64,000 nucleotides of DNA, from the NCBI RefSeq assembly GCF_030035675.1, contig NC_084497.1:30392437-30456436 (forward strand). The letters are read 5' to 3'. Below, one piece after another: positions 23,901 through 47,610 of this stretch. The notes beneath the pieces are model-generated. The model was given only the letters and a program-made list of their open reading frames with translations, ran no database searches and had not been told where the DNA came from. The position numbers and the translations under genes are program-made. This DNA comes from Rhineura floridana (Eukaryota; Chordata; Lepidosauria; Squamata; Rhineuridae). The first letter of the stretch is position 1. Every line of letters starts with the position of its first letter.

Positions 23901-25466
23901 TAAAATAAAGAACAACATGCCAAGATTTTGCCTGTTCAGATTAAATGCAACTCTCATACAAGCACATTCATAAATGGAAAGGCAGGGGGTAGGGCAGAAA
24001 TCAAGAGAGAAGGACCTGCGTTCTTTAAAGAGTCACACATCTACGAAACAAAAAAGAGCAAGCAAGACAGTGTGGCTAAAACACTGTCATGGAAATGTCC
24101 CTTTATGCGGACAGGGCCTGTTGGTTCCAACAGCTCTATCGGATGAAGACGGAGCTCTGTTGGTCTTAAAAACTGGCACATTCTCCAGCCAACAGAAACC
24201 GTATAAAAGCATCCGAGAGGCCCGATGTTCTGAAGCAACTGGGCTCCATTTTTTTTTCCTGACAGAGATGGAGTCTGTGGGGGCTTAGATTCCAAAGCGG
24301 TGACCTGCAGAGGGATTTAGCTAATTGACATGCTCAGCCAGTCGTTTCTGCCAGCAATGTGGCCCCGTCTGGCCATTTTAAAAATATGCCCTGGAATGGA
24401 TATGTCCCAGACGTCCGTCTGTTTTCCCCCAGGTAGCAGGGAGGGGGTGAGAGCTGATTCCATTTGGTGCTAAATGGCTTGGAAAGGAATCTGAGATTGT
24501 CCCCCCCCCAAATTCTACAGGTTTAATTAACCTTTCCCCTGGTCCAGGGAGGGAGGGGCAGGTTGTAACTTCCAGCAAGTTGGAAGGGGGGCAGGGGAGT
24601 GCTGAGGTTTCTGCTGTCCCCCTCCCTTCATTTAGCCCCCATAACTGGGGGGGGCACACATGATTTAATTATCAAGATTTTCAAATGTATGCATGGTGCA
24701 GGGAAAGTGAATAGAGAAGTTTTTCCTTCTGCCCTCACCCTACAATAACTTAGGGCCACCCAATTAAACTGAGATTCAGATCAGACAAATGGAAGGGCTT
24801 TTGCCCACAATTGCAAAATTCACCAATGGAACTCTCTGCCGCAAGGTGTGGCAAGGGCCCCTAGTTCAGATGGCTTTAACAGCAGAAACTGACTAACTCA
24901 TAGAGAGAAATTAGTCTGTTGCAGGAGTGGGGAACTTATATTATGCTCCCGAGATGCTGCGAGACTCCTAGCTCCCATCGGCCCCAGTCAGCATGGCCCA
25001 TGGGCAGGGGTGCTGGGAATCCAGCAACATCTGGAAGGCCACATGTCTCCCCCCAAAAAACCCTCCTCTATTAGACAACCAGCCCACCTTGGAGCACCAT
25101 CTACAGGGGAGTAAACAGCAGGAGAGGGCTACTCACCACCCTGTTCATGAACTTTTCAGAGACCTCTGACTGGCCACTGTGAGAAAAGAGGGTGTTGGCC
25201 AAATGGTCTGGTCCAGCAAGGCTCTGCCCTTACGTCTGCCGGTTAATTCCTGCAGCAAATTAATTCTTAAACAATGTGGCCTTAACATTCCTCAACAAGA
25301 TCTTTAACAATCAAATATTGAAATCTCAATATTTTAGGTATTAGGGGGGATTCCAATGCGCGCCAAATGCAGCGTCTGGAAGAGCCCCCCCTTCCTCTGC
25401 TGGGGTTCTTCCGATGGGTGCCAAATGTGTTTGACTCCCCCTGTGGTCCTCTGCTGCCCCCTGCAG
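20930..25466. other. Intergenic stretch / probable 5' region of the ClC-K gene
   Basis: No exon recognised. A missing first coding exon of the ClC-K gene, of about 34 codons and ending in phase 1, should lie here or further left. Content: LINE-tail-like text at 21480-21545 and 23385-23510, a CR1-like piece at 23820-23880, a MITE at 24930-25045 and CR1-like text at 24775-24920 and 25080-25260. Confidence 0.45.
24930..25045. repeat. Palindromic MITE, 'CCTGGTGCCCTCCAGATGT' family, diverged
   Basis: 'ggagtggggaact...gactcctagctcccatcggccccagtcagcatggccc' and 'gtgctgggaatccagcaacatctggaaggccaca' are inverted arms of the family seen at 4.2 and 62.2 kb. Confidence 0.55.
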
Positions 25467-37257
<11,791 letters not shown>

Positions 37258-37411
37258 TAGAGAACAGCTTATGCTGAAAAGGAGCCCCTGCCTCCACCCA
37301 CCCCCCAGACATTGCAGAGAACCAGAGGGACTAGAAACACAATCTAAGAAGATTCCTCTTCAATGTTTTCCGGTTAGATTCCTGTTGCTTGTTAACTGGT
37401 GCTGATGGCAA

Positions 37412-37417
37412 ATTAAA
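37412..37417 (+). terminator. Poly(A) signal of the ClC-K gene (ATTAAA)
   Basis: ATTAAA lies 155 bases after the stop, followed by a T-rich stretch; the first good signal downstream of the stop. Cleavage near 37435 would leave about 560 bases to the 3' end of the convergent FAM131C gene. Confidence 0.55.
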
Positions 37418-38008
37418 AATGTATTTTCACACCTTCTTAAGCCTGTTGGGGAAACAGGAAGTGGGAAGATGAGGGGAGAGGGGATGTACATGGTTTGCCC
37501 TTTTAAAAATCTTGCGTACCTCAAAAAGTATTTACTGAGTAACTGAGAAATACAAAAAATTCCCCCACGCCATTTACAAGACAATGGAAGGTGTGTGCAA
37601 ATATTAGGGGCTGAGCTGAAATGGACTTTAAAATTCACCACCCGAATTTCTGGGGTGGGTAGAAGGCATTTCTGTGGTTTTCAGGGTGGGGTCCAGAATC
37701 ATATAGGGTTTTTTTGGGGGGGGGATCCTCTTCTCTTTACTTTTGAAAAAACACCAACGGCTCCTAGCAGAGCTCCCTTTGGACCAGAGAAGATCCGGCT
37801 GAGATCAGCTGCAAGTCCCCTCTCTTTGCCATCAGAGTTGGTCTCTGGAGCAGAGCTCTGGAGCAACAGCTCAAAGTGTGCAAGAACCTCCTATAAAACA
37901 ATCCCTGCTTCCAAAAACAGCAGGGGGCAGCTTGCACACAGCTGAGCTTTCTTCTGGGTGAGCGAGTGCAAGCGCTGGAGGCTTTCGGGATTTCTGAGCA
38001 ATATCTTT

Positions 38009-38018
38009 TTTATTTATT
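38009..38018 (-). terminator. FAM131C: Poly(A) signals of FAM131C (two overlapping AATAAA)
   Basis: On the minus strand AATAAATAAA occurs about 620 bases after the FAM131C stop. No clearer signal lies between, so the 3' untranslated region is probably about 38000-38639. Confidence 0.55.
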
Positions 38019-38639
38019 TACAAATATACACAGTGCGCTGGGGGATCCGGGTGAGTGGTGGGACAAGTAGGTATCCAAAGCAGGCCGTTCTCAGCCTTCA
38101 TGCAGGCTCCCCTTGAGGAAACAGCAATGAATCTGCCCTGATCATCAGCGAATCAAGCAAGCAAAGAGAAGAGGGTCACTTGGCAGCTCTCACTAGTCAC
38201 ACAGATACAGGAAGGACTGGAGTTGCACACAGCGCCCAATTTTCTTTTACTAAATCGACAGCCGCCAACGGACCTGTGTGGATCCACCTTAAAAACACAT
38301 TGCTGGCAAACACAGCACACACACCCCAATTCAGTTTAAAAGAAGGGCTGTCGTGAGACTATACCCACCTTTGTTACAAGACACAAGGACTTTTTGGGGG
38401 GTTCACCCCAGAAGGAGGAATGGCACCACGAAAGAATTAACCTCTGTGACCTTCTTCAGAGTGATGCTGCCGTAATGGGACACGGATAAAACTTCCTCCA
38501 ATCCCAAGAAATCAGTTCTCTTGCCCACTGAATGGAAAGGCCGAACCCCTCACAAAACCTGCAACGACCACATCCTTCTCAGAAGCTCAAGCTGCAGCTG
38601 ACCCACGGCTGAGACTCCCCACCACCACCGGTCTGTCCT

Positions 38640-41600
38640 CTAGTTATAAAAGACCTCGTCCTCCGAGAGGGAGCTGCTGTCCACGTAGCGGAGGGAGGTG
38701 GCGCTCTGCTGCAGCCAGAGGGACCCAGCCGGGCTCTCCTGGTCCCCTTCCCTGGGGGGCGCCCTTCCCAAGCTGTCCATGGGGCTGTTCCAGCTGTTGC
38801 CCAGCGAGTGCCCATTTGGAGCAGGGGACTTGCAGCTCGACAGAGAGAAGGCCTGGAGGCTTTCTGTGACGTTGGAGGGGCTCACAGCACCCTGGAGGGT
38901 GAGGAGCAAATTCCCCGGCGGGTAGATGCTTCCCAGATCTGGAAGAAGAAGAGGCAGCAAAACTAGAAGCCCAGGAATAGAGACGTTTTATGCCGCTCTG
39001 TCAGCAACATACATGGACCTCAGCAAAATAAAAGGGAAAGACAGAAAGATATCCCTGCCTGGATGAGGTCATCACCTACATTTCAACAGCCGGAGAGACT
39101 CAGAAATCCCGTGTGTGGCCGCTCGTCAGGAAGGGGCTGACGAGAAAAATGTCACCATTCAACTCTGTTAATGTGACCCCATTTGGAAGACACTGTAATA
39201 ACCCATTCTGGGTGCCACACCTCAAAAAGGATACTGTAGGACTGGGCAAGGTTCAGAAAAGGGCAACGGACATGATCAAGGGGATGGAGCAGCGCCCTTG
39301 TGAGGAAAGGCTGCAGCACGCAGGGCTGTCTAGTCTCGATGAAAATGTAACACACCTGAATCAGCCACTCTGGGAAGGAGCTGAGGCTGCAGCTCCGGGG
39401 CAGAGCCCCTGCCTTGCATGCAGAAGGTCCCAGCTCAGCCCATGGCAGGATCTCCAGGTAGGGTTGGGAGGGACTCCTCCCTGAGACCCTGGACAGCTGC
39501 TGCCAGTCAGTGCAGGCAATACTGGGCTAGATGGACCAAGGCTGTGACTCGGAAAGAGGTGGCTTACTATGTTCCTAAATTTGGAAGTGAGGAGTATACA
39601 GTCCCAGAGGAGTGATGGGAGATCTGTGGCCTCCCAACTCTCATCTGTTGCAGCCGGCATGGCTAGTCAGGAATGATGGGTGTGCCACAGGTTCCTTATC
39701 CCAGTCCTAGACCAACAGCATCCCCAGGGGATAACTGGCCCCACCCATTTCATGAACTCCTCCAATGACTGAGAGATGACGGCTCATCTCCAATGCTCGT
39801 CCCACTCAGAGGAGACCCACTGAAGTTAACAGACATGACTAACTTATATCCGTTAATTTCAACGGGTCTACTCTGAGTAGAGCTTGGTTGGCTACATCCA
39901 CAGAAAAAGGCAAGAACAAGAGGTACCTTGGAGTGCAGCAGCCTCCTGTGACATCCCCCCATAATTCAACTCCTCTTCATCCAGGGAGGACAAGGCACTC
40001 AGCGTGGCTTCGGCGATGGCAAACTGTGCAGCCACACCTGGACAGGGGAAGGGAGGGAGAAGTCAGGGAAGGAGGCAGCCCAGCTCCTGAACTCTTGCAG
40101 GCCTAGCAGAATTAAATGGCAAGTCAGGCTTAGCCTAGGGAACCGTCAAACCTTCCCCAAAGAAGCCATTGCCCTTCTTTATCTTCATTTCCCATACTTT
40201 CTTGGGAACAAAGCCGACAGCTATTTTGCAGCTGAGACTACCGCAGGCTATCAGGCTTGTGCGTGACCTGCGGCAGCTGGTTCTGGATTAGAACTGGAAC
40301 ATTTGGCCACACCTCAGGGCCCACCTGCACGATACATTTCAAGCAGCATATTGCCCCTTCAGACAGCCATCGCTGGGAAGTGTAGTTCGCTAAGGGTTCC
40401 CACTGTTCCCTTCACAGAGTTACACTTCCTACAGTTCCCTGGGGAAAGGGATACTTTTTAAGCCACTCTGTAGCTCTGTGAGAACAGGGGTCTCCTAATA
40501 GCCCTTGGCACCCTTAACAAACTACAGTTCCCATGATTCTTTGGGGGAAGCCATGACTATTTAAAGTGGTTTAATGCTGCTTTAAATGTGCAGGGCAGAT
40601 GGGGCCTTACTCCTGTTTCATTTCCAAGAAGCCTGACAAAGGTCATATCCACACCATACATTTCAAGCACTCTTACCCCACTTTTCACAGTTCTTGCTTC
40701 CAACCCGTCCCCCAAGAACCCTGGGAACTGTAGTTTGTTAAAGGCGCTGGGAGTTGTTAGGAGACCCCACACACAGAACTACAACTCCCAGCACCATTAA
40801 CAAATGACAGTTCTTCCCAGGATGCTTCAGGGGAAGCCATGACTGTTAAAAGTGGTATAAGAGTGCTTTAAATGTATATGGTGTGGATGTGATCAGCGAG
40901 GTCCTGAGTAGAGAGCAACTATCTCGGTCAGCCTGACCACAAAGAGTGAGCTACAGTGGCCTTTTTCAGAAGGCAGCACCCTCCACAGGGCCTGCCCAAG
41001 CCACCAGAAGCAGAGGCAGGGCCCCACTGCCACCACCCAGGAGCCCCCCCTCACTCACTTTAGAGCCTGGACCAGTCAACTGCTCAAGTGGCTGGTGGGG
41101 GACAGGGGGTGCTTGTTTTAGCTGCCCTGACAGGGGCTCTGGCAGGTAGGGGGCACTCATCCTGCTGCCCCTCTCAACACACCGCTTGAGACAAGTGTAG
41201 CTTCTGGGAGAGTCAGCTCTGGCCTTCCATCGCCCTTTAATGTGTGCAAGGGTGCAATGGGGTAGCAGATTTTTTCCCTCCCTAGCTTAGATGCAGAAGG
41301 AGACAACATAACAGTTAATCCCAATGCGAAGGACCCCTGAAGTTCATGCAGCAGCAGCTGATTGTTGCTGGCATGAAAGAGACGCTCAGCTGAGAGCAGA
41401 TATACGATGCCCTCTAACGTCCCTTGAACCAGGCTTCCGTGCCAGTGAGTTCCACGGAGACTTACTCTGAAGTTAAACGTGCACACGAAGACTTAAATCA
41501 CATTGGCAGTGTTGAGGGGCGCTGCATTACCTCTCAGTCCTCCGAGGGACCTCAGCACTCTGACAGCATTGACCTTGCTCTTGAGTTGATGCCTCCTTTA

Positions 41601-44600
41601 TGGGACCACAACCCCTGCCCCAAGCACACCATTCCCCTAACTCCCACCCCCAACCCAGCCCCATTGCTGACCTGCTGCAAACCATGCCTCCTTCAGCTCA
41701 TCGGTGAGGTCGGCGTAGATCTCCTCGTCCGTCAGCGCCTGCTCCCAGCCCGTCCGGGGAGCGCTCCAGCCCTTCCACTCAATGAGGTGGGCCACGCGAC
41801 CCTGGGCCATGGCTGTGGGCTTGGTGATGTGGTCCTTGATAGTCCGGACGAGGCCTGAGGGGCAGAGACGGAGGAAGAGGAGCCACACTGAGCCCAGGCG
41901 CGAACAGAAGGGGGAGCTGCGCGCTGGAGCCATCGGAAGGCAGCTCAAAGAGGGACCAATTCCGCGCAAGCCCTGCTGCTACTCTTGCGTGGAGGTTTCC
42001 ATGGAAACAAACACCCCAGGATATATTAATCTCCACAATGTCCAACCACTTTAAGTGGAGGCTGGAAGGGCGCGCCGGCTGTGGCTGCTTTGGAAACGGC
42101 AGGCAAAAGCATCGCGCTTGCCAATCTGGATGCCACACAACCCCAGCCAGAGGACCTCTTCCCTTCACTCCTCCCTTGCCCAGCTAACGCTGGCCACCCC
42201 CCTCTCACCGAGTTTATAAACCTTTATTTATAAAAGTATTTCTGCACTGACATCTCACAAAATATCAGGGTGGCACACAACATTAAACACAGATAATCAT
42301 TAAAGCGACTGGCTCACTGAAAAATTAAAAATTAAACTGCTACAAAGACCGGTAGGCATATTAAAAAAAAGACTTCAAGCGGTGCCTGGATGTCAAAAGC
42401 AAAAGGACACCTGCTGAATCTCTGTTGGAAAATGGTTCCGCAGTGTGGGACCAGCGACACTAAATGCCGGGCTGCTGGTGGGGCCTTGCTGGGCCTCTCA
42501 ACGTGGGGGACAATTAACAGCTCCTCTGGAGCTTGGTGACTGAGCTGGGATACAGAAGGGCTCAGGGGGCCCTTCAGACAGCCTGGACCCAAATCTTTTA
42601 GTGCTTTGTGCATCAAGACAAGAACCGTGACCCTGCATCTTACTCTGTGTCTCTTCAACCCACAGCACTCATCAAAGTTGCCTGCGTTGTTTTTACCCAA
42701 GAAAAACCCAGCACATGTCTATAAAGTAGGCTGGGATCCATGCGGTGGATTTCAGCTGTGTTTTTACAGAGTTAGCGGCCCATATGTCTTGCCAGGCTGG
42801 CATCCGCTAGAAATAAACACAATGGAATATCACAGCATAATAATACCCAAAGGGACCGAGGTACATCCTTGTGTTGTTCAATGGAAGGATGCAACCTCTG
42901 GGACGCATCAAGCAGAGCCTGCAAATCCGCTGTTGTTGCAGGGCAAGGACAGCAGCTCAGGTGCCATGTTGAAACACACTGAGGAAAGGGGCCCCACTGT
43001 GGGTGCTTTCTCCAAGGGCCCCCTGAAACCAGGAGCTGGCACCCTGAGGAAGCTCCATTTGTCATATGTCTGCTTGCCAGGTTGACAAGGCCCACAGCAG
43101 CCCTCCAAAATAAAAAGTCCTCAGGCGGTCCTACAACCACAGGAGCAGCTCTGGAAGGCAGCAGAGGGGAAGAACCGGCCTTGCGAGGAGGAAGGAAGAG
43201 GAAGAACCTACCGACCAGGGAAGAGGTGGCGAGGGCCGTCACGTGATAGGCACTGGGGGAGCCCGTGTCACCTGCAGGCAGGAGCCCGCTGGAGTCTTTG
43301 AGGCATTCCTGCGGACACAGAACAGAGGAGGGCTGGGTGGGGAGAGGGTCAGGGATGGGGGGGAGAGCAGCGCTGGAGAAAGGGCCCCCCCACGCAGGGC
43401 CGTCACACAGCAAAGTGGGATTTCATTTTGCAGGCACACCCCCTGCTTGTGAATGGAGGAAACTGCCTTGCCCATCTGGCCTAGTGCCGCCTGCTCTTGC
43501 CGGCAGCCGTTCTCCAGGGTCTCGGGCTGTGGCTCAGCAGCAGAGCATCAGTGCTGCAGGCAGAAGGTCCCCGGCAGCATCTCCATGCAGGGCTGGACAA
43601 AGATCCCTGCCTGAGACCTGGAGAGTCGCTGCCAGCCAGTGTAGCAACAATGAGCCAGACAGACCAAGAGCCGCCATCGTTCCTAAGCGTCTGTGAATTA
43701 CGCGAAACACAAAGGAGCATAAATCCAGCCACGCCAGTGAGCCACGCCTCGCAGGTACCTCCTTGTCGTCCTTTTCTGGGGCAAAGGGAGGGCAGCGGTT
43801 CCCTTGGGGGGCAGCAGGAGGACAGTCCAGCTGGGGAGCGACGGGCTGCTCCTTGTGGGCGCTTGTGAAGAATTCTGCCAGACAGGACCAGAGAGCGAGC
43901 TATCAGCAGCGTTTCTCGTGGGGCACCGCTCCCACCTGCCTCTCTGGCACACCCTGCCTCCCCCAAACCCCAGAAAAGGCTTTTTTAGGAGGGGGAGGAG
44001 GAGGAGGAACAGGGGATCAACTTCACATGCTGCCGGCATGAACCAACCAGGCCCCCGCCTGGCTTCAAAGCAGTCCTCCTCAACCCGCAGGAACCAGCCT
44101 TGTTCCCTGCCGCATGTTCTTGCCTCGGCCCCCTCCCCTGTGTGGCTGGTGCAACCTCCCTGGAAGGACCCCCCCCCCAAATTGCTCAGCCCCTTTGCCT
44201 GCTCTGCCACACTCGGCGTCTTTGCCAGCGCAATGGCAAGGCCAAGCCACAGCAGCCATCATGAGCAGCCTCGGAAGAGTCTGTGTGACAACTCCTGTTT
44301 CAGCAGGAGGGAAGGAATTCAGCCCCTGCTAAATGGCTCCTCACCGTAACACCCTTTTGCAGCACCGCCACACAAGGAGGAACGAGGGGGCTGCCCACTT
44401 CCTGCCAGGCAACCTTTCAGCACCCCTCTGCATTTTGGCTGTATCTTCCGCAGGCAGAGGTAGTGTTTATGTAAAAATAAAAACTTGCTTGGAGGAGGGA
44501 AGGCACCAAAGACAAGGACTTGCCAGCTTGACGGAGGCAGCAGCAATCGTGCAGGACAGACAACAGGAAGCCCTTCTTCCCACGCGCCAGTTTGACGGGC

Positions 44601-47600
44601 AGCTAAAAACTGCAGTTTCATGTGAGCGCGCAGCACTTTTTGGTGGGCGGGGTGGAAATTGTGCCAAACATCTGAACTAACAGCAGCCTTTGGAATAATG
44701 GGGCAGAGGCTAGCCACAGATGTGTAGGGAGACGTGTGGGGGAATGTGGAAGAACATCAAGCAAGGGTCAAGTGATGCAGCTGGGGGCAAAAAAATCTGA
44801 CTCCTGGGTCTGAGCTGGTGATGGAAAGGACAAGTTCCATGCTAGAGACCATCAGGAAAGGAATTGAAAATAACACCATCCCGGTGTGTAAATGCGGGTG
44901 TATAAATGCTGTTATACAAATCTCTGGCACAGCTGCATCTGGGATACTGTGTACAGTTCTGGTCGCCTCATCTCAAAAGGGATATTGTAGACCTACAAAA
45001 GGTTCAGAAAACAGCCCCCCAAATGATCAAGGGGATGGAGCGACTCCCCTGTGAGGAAGGGGTGCAGTATATGTGGGGCTCTTTGGAGAAAAGGCGAGGA
45101 AGATGACAGAAGTGAATAAAACTCTGCATGGCGTCAAGAAAGATTTTCTCCCTCTCTCATAATATCAGAAGCCAGGTGGGGCCATCCAAAGAAGCTGAAG
45201 GATGGAGGACTCAGGACAGACAAAGGCAGGGACTTCACACAGCGCATTGTGAGGTGATGAAATTCGCTCCTACAAGAAATAGTGGTGGTAGCCAACTTGG
45301 AGATGGCTTTAGAAGGAGATTGGACAAACTCAGGGAGGAGGCAGAGGCCATCAAAGGCTGCAGCCTCCAAGGCCAGAGACAGAATGTCACTGGGGAGTCA
45401 TCAGTGGGGAAAGCACTGCCGTTGCGCCCTGCTTGGGGGCTGCCTTGGGGCACCTGGTTGGGAGGCCAGACTAGGTAGGCCTTTCATCGGATCCAGCAAC
45501 AGGACTCTTCCTGCGCTAATTTTTTTAGTCACCTCACATCCGAGGCAGCAAAACAAACATATTTCAAATGGGAATTGATGACGCAGCTGCCAGCAGGCCG
45601 CCCAACAGCCAGTGACTCAAGACAAACCCCAAATCCCTGTTCCGCCTCTGCTCCTTTGCATTCAGCACTACAAGGCTCAGTCCGTTTGTGTCTTTCAAAA
45701 GGCGCTTTGGAGGCCTCCCTTTAAGACAAAGGATGTCCTTAAAAGACTGTGTGTGTGCTTTGGAAGGGGGAGTTTGAAAAGGCCGACAGCCTGTCCCACA
45801 GCAACCCCTAAGGATTCCCCACCTACTAATCCCAGATGGTGGCCAGGCAGAGAGGAAAGAGGTAGGCATTCTGCCCATGTTCAGAGGTGATTTTCTTTGT
45901 TACACCTTCATATGCCCAGGACTGGCTCCTCCCAGCTCTGTAAACCAACTGCAGAGCTTTAGCCTCGGCTGGCTCAGAAGGACAGAGGGTCCCTGCCATC
46001 CTCCAGGCTAAATCTAAGGTTCTCCTTCTCATGAATCCTCCCCTCCTCAGTAGCGCCCTTTGCTCTGCAGGAAGGAGCCCAACAGCACGTGCAGCAAGCC
46101 CCCCTTCCCATCTCCAGCTCTACAGAAGAGCAGCTGCTTGCAACAGCAGCAGCACCGCCTCCATTTGTCAAGCTGCCTCTTCACAGAGACCCGCTTCTTC
46201 CCTGAGTTCCTCTCTCCTCCGCTTTGCACCTCTCAGTCTTTGCTCATCACCGCTGTCTGGCCTGTTTTAGCACAGACTGCCTAGTGCAAATGAGAGGAGT
46301 TAAAAGGAGCAACTGGAGCAGTGAGGATCTGCAGGAGCTGGGACCGGTGGCGGCCTTGCGCAGAAACACCTTCCCTACAAGGACCCACTGGCCACCTCAG
46401 ACTTCATCTGTCTCTCCCCCATGACTGGGAAGAAAACCATTATTTAATGCTGCTGCCTCCTTTCCGTGTTAGAGTTGCTGAGTTTATAAACGGGGCTTAC
46501 AAATATCTGTCTCCAGCTCAGCTGAGATGGAAACTCTTTGGGAAGTTTCTTTGCCTCCTGAAGAATCCAGCACAGCTTCAACACTTGGAGAAGATCTCTG
46601 TGTGACTCGAAAGCTGCCACTCACTGTTGCTTCCTCCAAGAGATCTCTTGCTCTTTTAACGTGCTTTGTCCCTGGCTTTGGTTGAGCCCCAGTACCTGTT
46701 GGGCTCTTCCAAAGGTCATATCTTTATGAGGAATTCAAGAGTCCCACTGAGCATGTGCAGAGCACCACATCTCAGAATGCCGCAGCAGCTTGAACCTCAG
46801 GTGACCCCACCTGTTATCACCTCTTGTTGTTGTTATGTGCCTTCAAGTCGATTATGACTTATGGTGACCCCATGAATCAGGCTGCTGGATAAGTCCAAGG
46901 TGGGCCCATCTAGTCCAGCATCCTTTCCTCCTAAAGTGGCCAAGCAGATGGCTCCCTGGAAACCCACAACTGCTGTTGATTCCCCTCCCCATGAGAAGCT
47001 GGTGGGCAGAGTGGTAGACTGCTACTGGGTGTGGAGGCCCCATTTAGCCATCTCAGTTAGTAACGGTGGAAAGGCTAGTCATGCCGGGCAAAGGGGGGTA
47101 GTATATTCAAATTCAGAGGGAGCCTCAGGGTCCCAGGTGCTGCTGGGGGGGGGCAACGGAGGGCAGGGTGGAGTCGCTACTACCCTCAGGCCCAGCTTCT
47201 TGCAAAAGAACAGTCGAAGCCGCCTTCGGACCACTGGTTGGCTCACCATCGCTCGCCCCGGCCATAGCCTGCTGTGCAGGGGTCCTGAGCAGAAGGGAGA
47301 ATTCGAACCTGGCACATGTGACAGGGGACACCCCCCCCGCTGCGCCTGTGCGTCCCTTTCCGATGACGGGCAGGAGGGAGAAAGATCAACAGACAGGCAC
47401 ACGCCCCGCGCGCGCTCCAGGTCTCCAGAGAGGGCAGGAAAACCTGGACGGGCAGACGGACACCCTCCCTCCGGTGTGGGTGGGGACTGCCTGAGCCTTG
47501 CCCCCTCGCGGCGCCCTGCGGGTCCTTCGAGGGAGGACCTCCCCGAGTGACCTTGGGGGTGGCAGGCGGAAGGAGAAGCGGCGCTCACCTTTGGTCACGC

Positions 47601-47610
47601 AGGAGCCCAT
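38640..47610 (-). CDS. FAM131C: FAM131C, complete, 6 coding exons
   Basis: Member of the FAM131 family, function not established. Exons: 47610-47589, 43874-43759, 43308-43212, 41854-41672, 40037-39927, 38938-38640 (TAG). Phases 1,0,1,1,1 all join, giving 275 residues; the human protein, as recalled, has 280. It starts MGSCVTK, so Gly2 could be myristoylated and Cys4 palmitoylated after Met removal (inferred membrane anchoring). Conserved core: FTSAHK, ALATSSLVG, IKDHITKPTAMAQGRVAHL, EWKGWSAP, and AAQFAIAEATLSALSSLDEEE. The Ser-rich tail ends LSEDEVFYN, as in human (EEDEVFYN). It lies tail-to-tail with the ClC-K gene, the human arrangement. The first intron is 3.7 kb and holds CR1 and other repeats. 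The start sits in a CpG island. Confidence 0.96.
39095..39375 (+). repeat. CR1-type LINE fragment
   Basis: Encodes the remnant 'LGKVQKRATDMIKGMEQRPCEERLQHAGL', preceded by 'ttctgggtgccacacctcaaaaagg'. This is the CR1 reverse-transcriptase C-terminus. In a FAM131C intron. Confidence 0.75.
39385..39575 (+). repeat. Ala-tRNA-like SINE
   Basis: 'gctgcagctccggggcagagcccctgccttgcatgcagaaggtccc', 'gacagctgctgccagtcagtgcaggcaatactgggctagatggaccaag'. It directly abuts the CR1 piece. Confidence 0.75.
39785..39900. repeat. Palindromic MITE, 'CTCAGAGTAGACCCA' family, best copy
   Basis: Left 'ccactcagaggagacccactgaagttaa', centre 'cagacatgactaacttatatc', right 'gttaatttcaacgggtctactctgagtagagctt': long inverted arms with few mismatches, just upstream of the 111-nt FAM131C exon. 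Confidence 0.75.
40310..40890. repeat. Cluster of inverted 'CTACAATTCCCAGGATTCTT' repeats
   Basis: At least four arms: 'gaagtgtagttcgctaagg' (40377), 'aactacagttcccatgattctttgggggaagccatgac' (40520), 'ccctgggaactgtagtttgttaa' (40720) and 'cagttcttcccaggatgcttcaggggaagccatgactgttaaaagtgg' (40810). They are joined by 'tttaaatgt...' ends and can fold into long hairpins. In a FAM131C intron. Confidence 0.65.
42205..42670 (-). repeat. Decayed LINE-derived repeat
   Basis: 'aaagtatttctgcactgacatctcacaaaatatcagggtgg' and 'tggatgtcaaaagcaaaaggacacctgctgaatctctgttggaaaatgg' up to 'gtgctttgtgcatcaagacaagaaccgtgaccctg'. A reptile interspersed repeat, most likely a LINE 3' part; family not certain. The element at 18.4 kb shares its first part. 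Confidence 0.5.
43520..43685 (+). repeat. Ala-tRNA-like SINE
   Basis: 'tcgggctgtggctcagcagcagagcatcagtgctgcaggcagaaggtcccc' with body 'agagtcgctgccagccagtgtagcaacaatgagccagacagacc'. Between FAM131C exons 2 and 3. Confidence 0.75.
44810..45515 (+). repeat. CR1-type LINE, 3' ORF2 part
   Basis: Encodes in pieces 'LGYCVQFWSPHLKRDIVDL', 'QKVQKTAPQMIKGMERLPC' and, later, text matching the CR1 3' region ('aagaaatagtggtggtagccaacttgg...aaactcaggg', 'tgggaggccagactaggtaggc'). Several stops and frame changes: a dead 5'-truncated copy in the first intron of FAM131C. Confidence 0.8.
46828..46882 (-). repeat. Sauria SINE tail fragment (Bov-B-like)
   Basis: 'gttgttgttatgtgccttcaagtcgattatgacttatggtgaccccatgaatcag' is the inverse 3' tail of the SINE at 32.6 kb; the rest is absent. 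CR1-like text follows ('gtgggcccatctagtccagcatcc'). Confidence 0.7.

Noticed and set aside
25367-25466. Open frame MQRLEEPPLPLLGFF... reading straight into the ClC-K exon
   Set aside because: A pyrimidine-rich acceptor (tgctgccccctgcag) separates it from the conserved text, and the exon start agrees with the human exon border.
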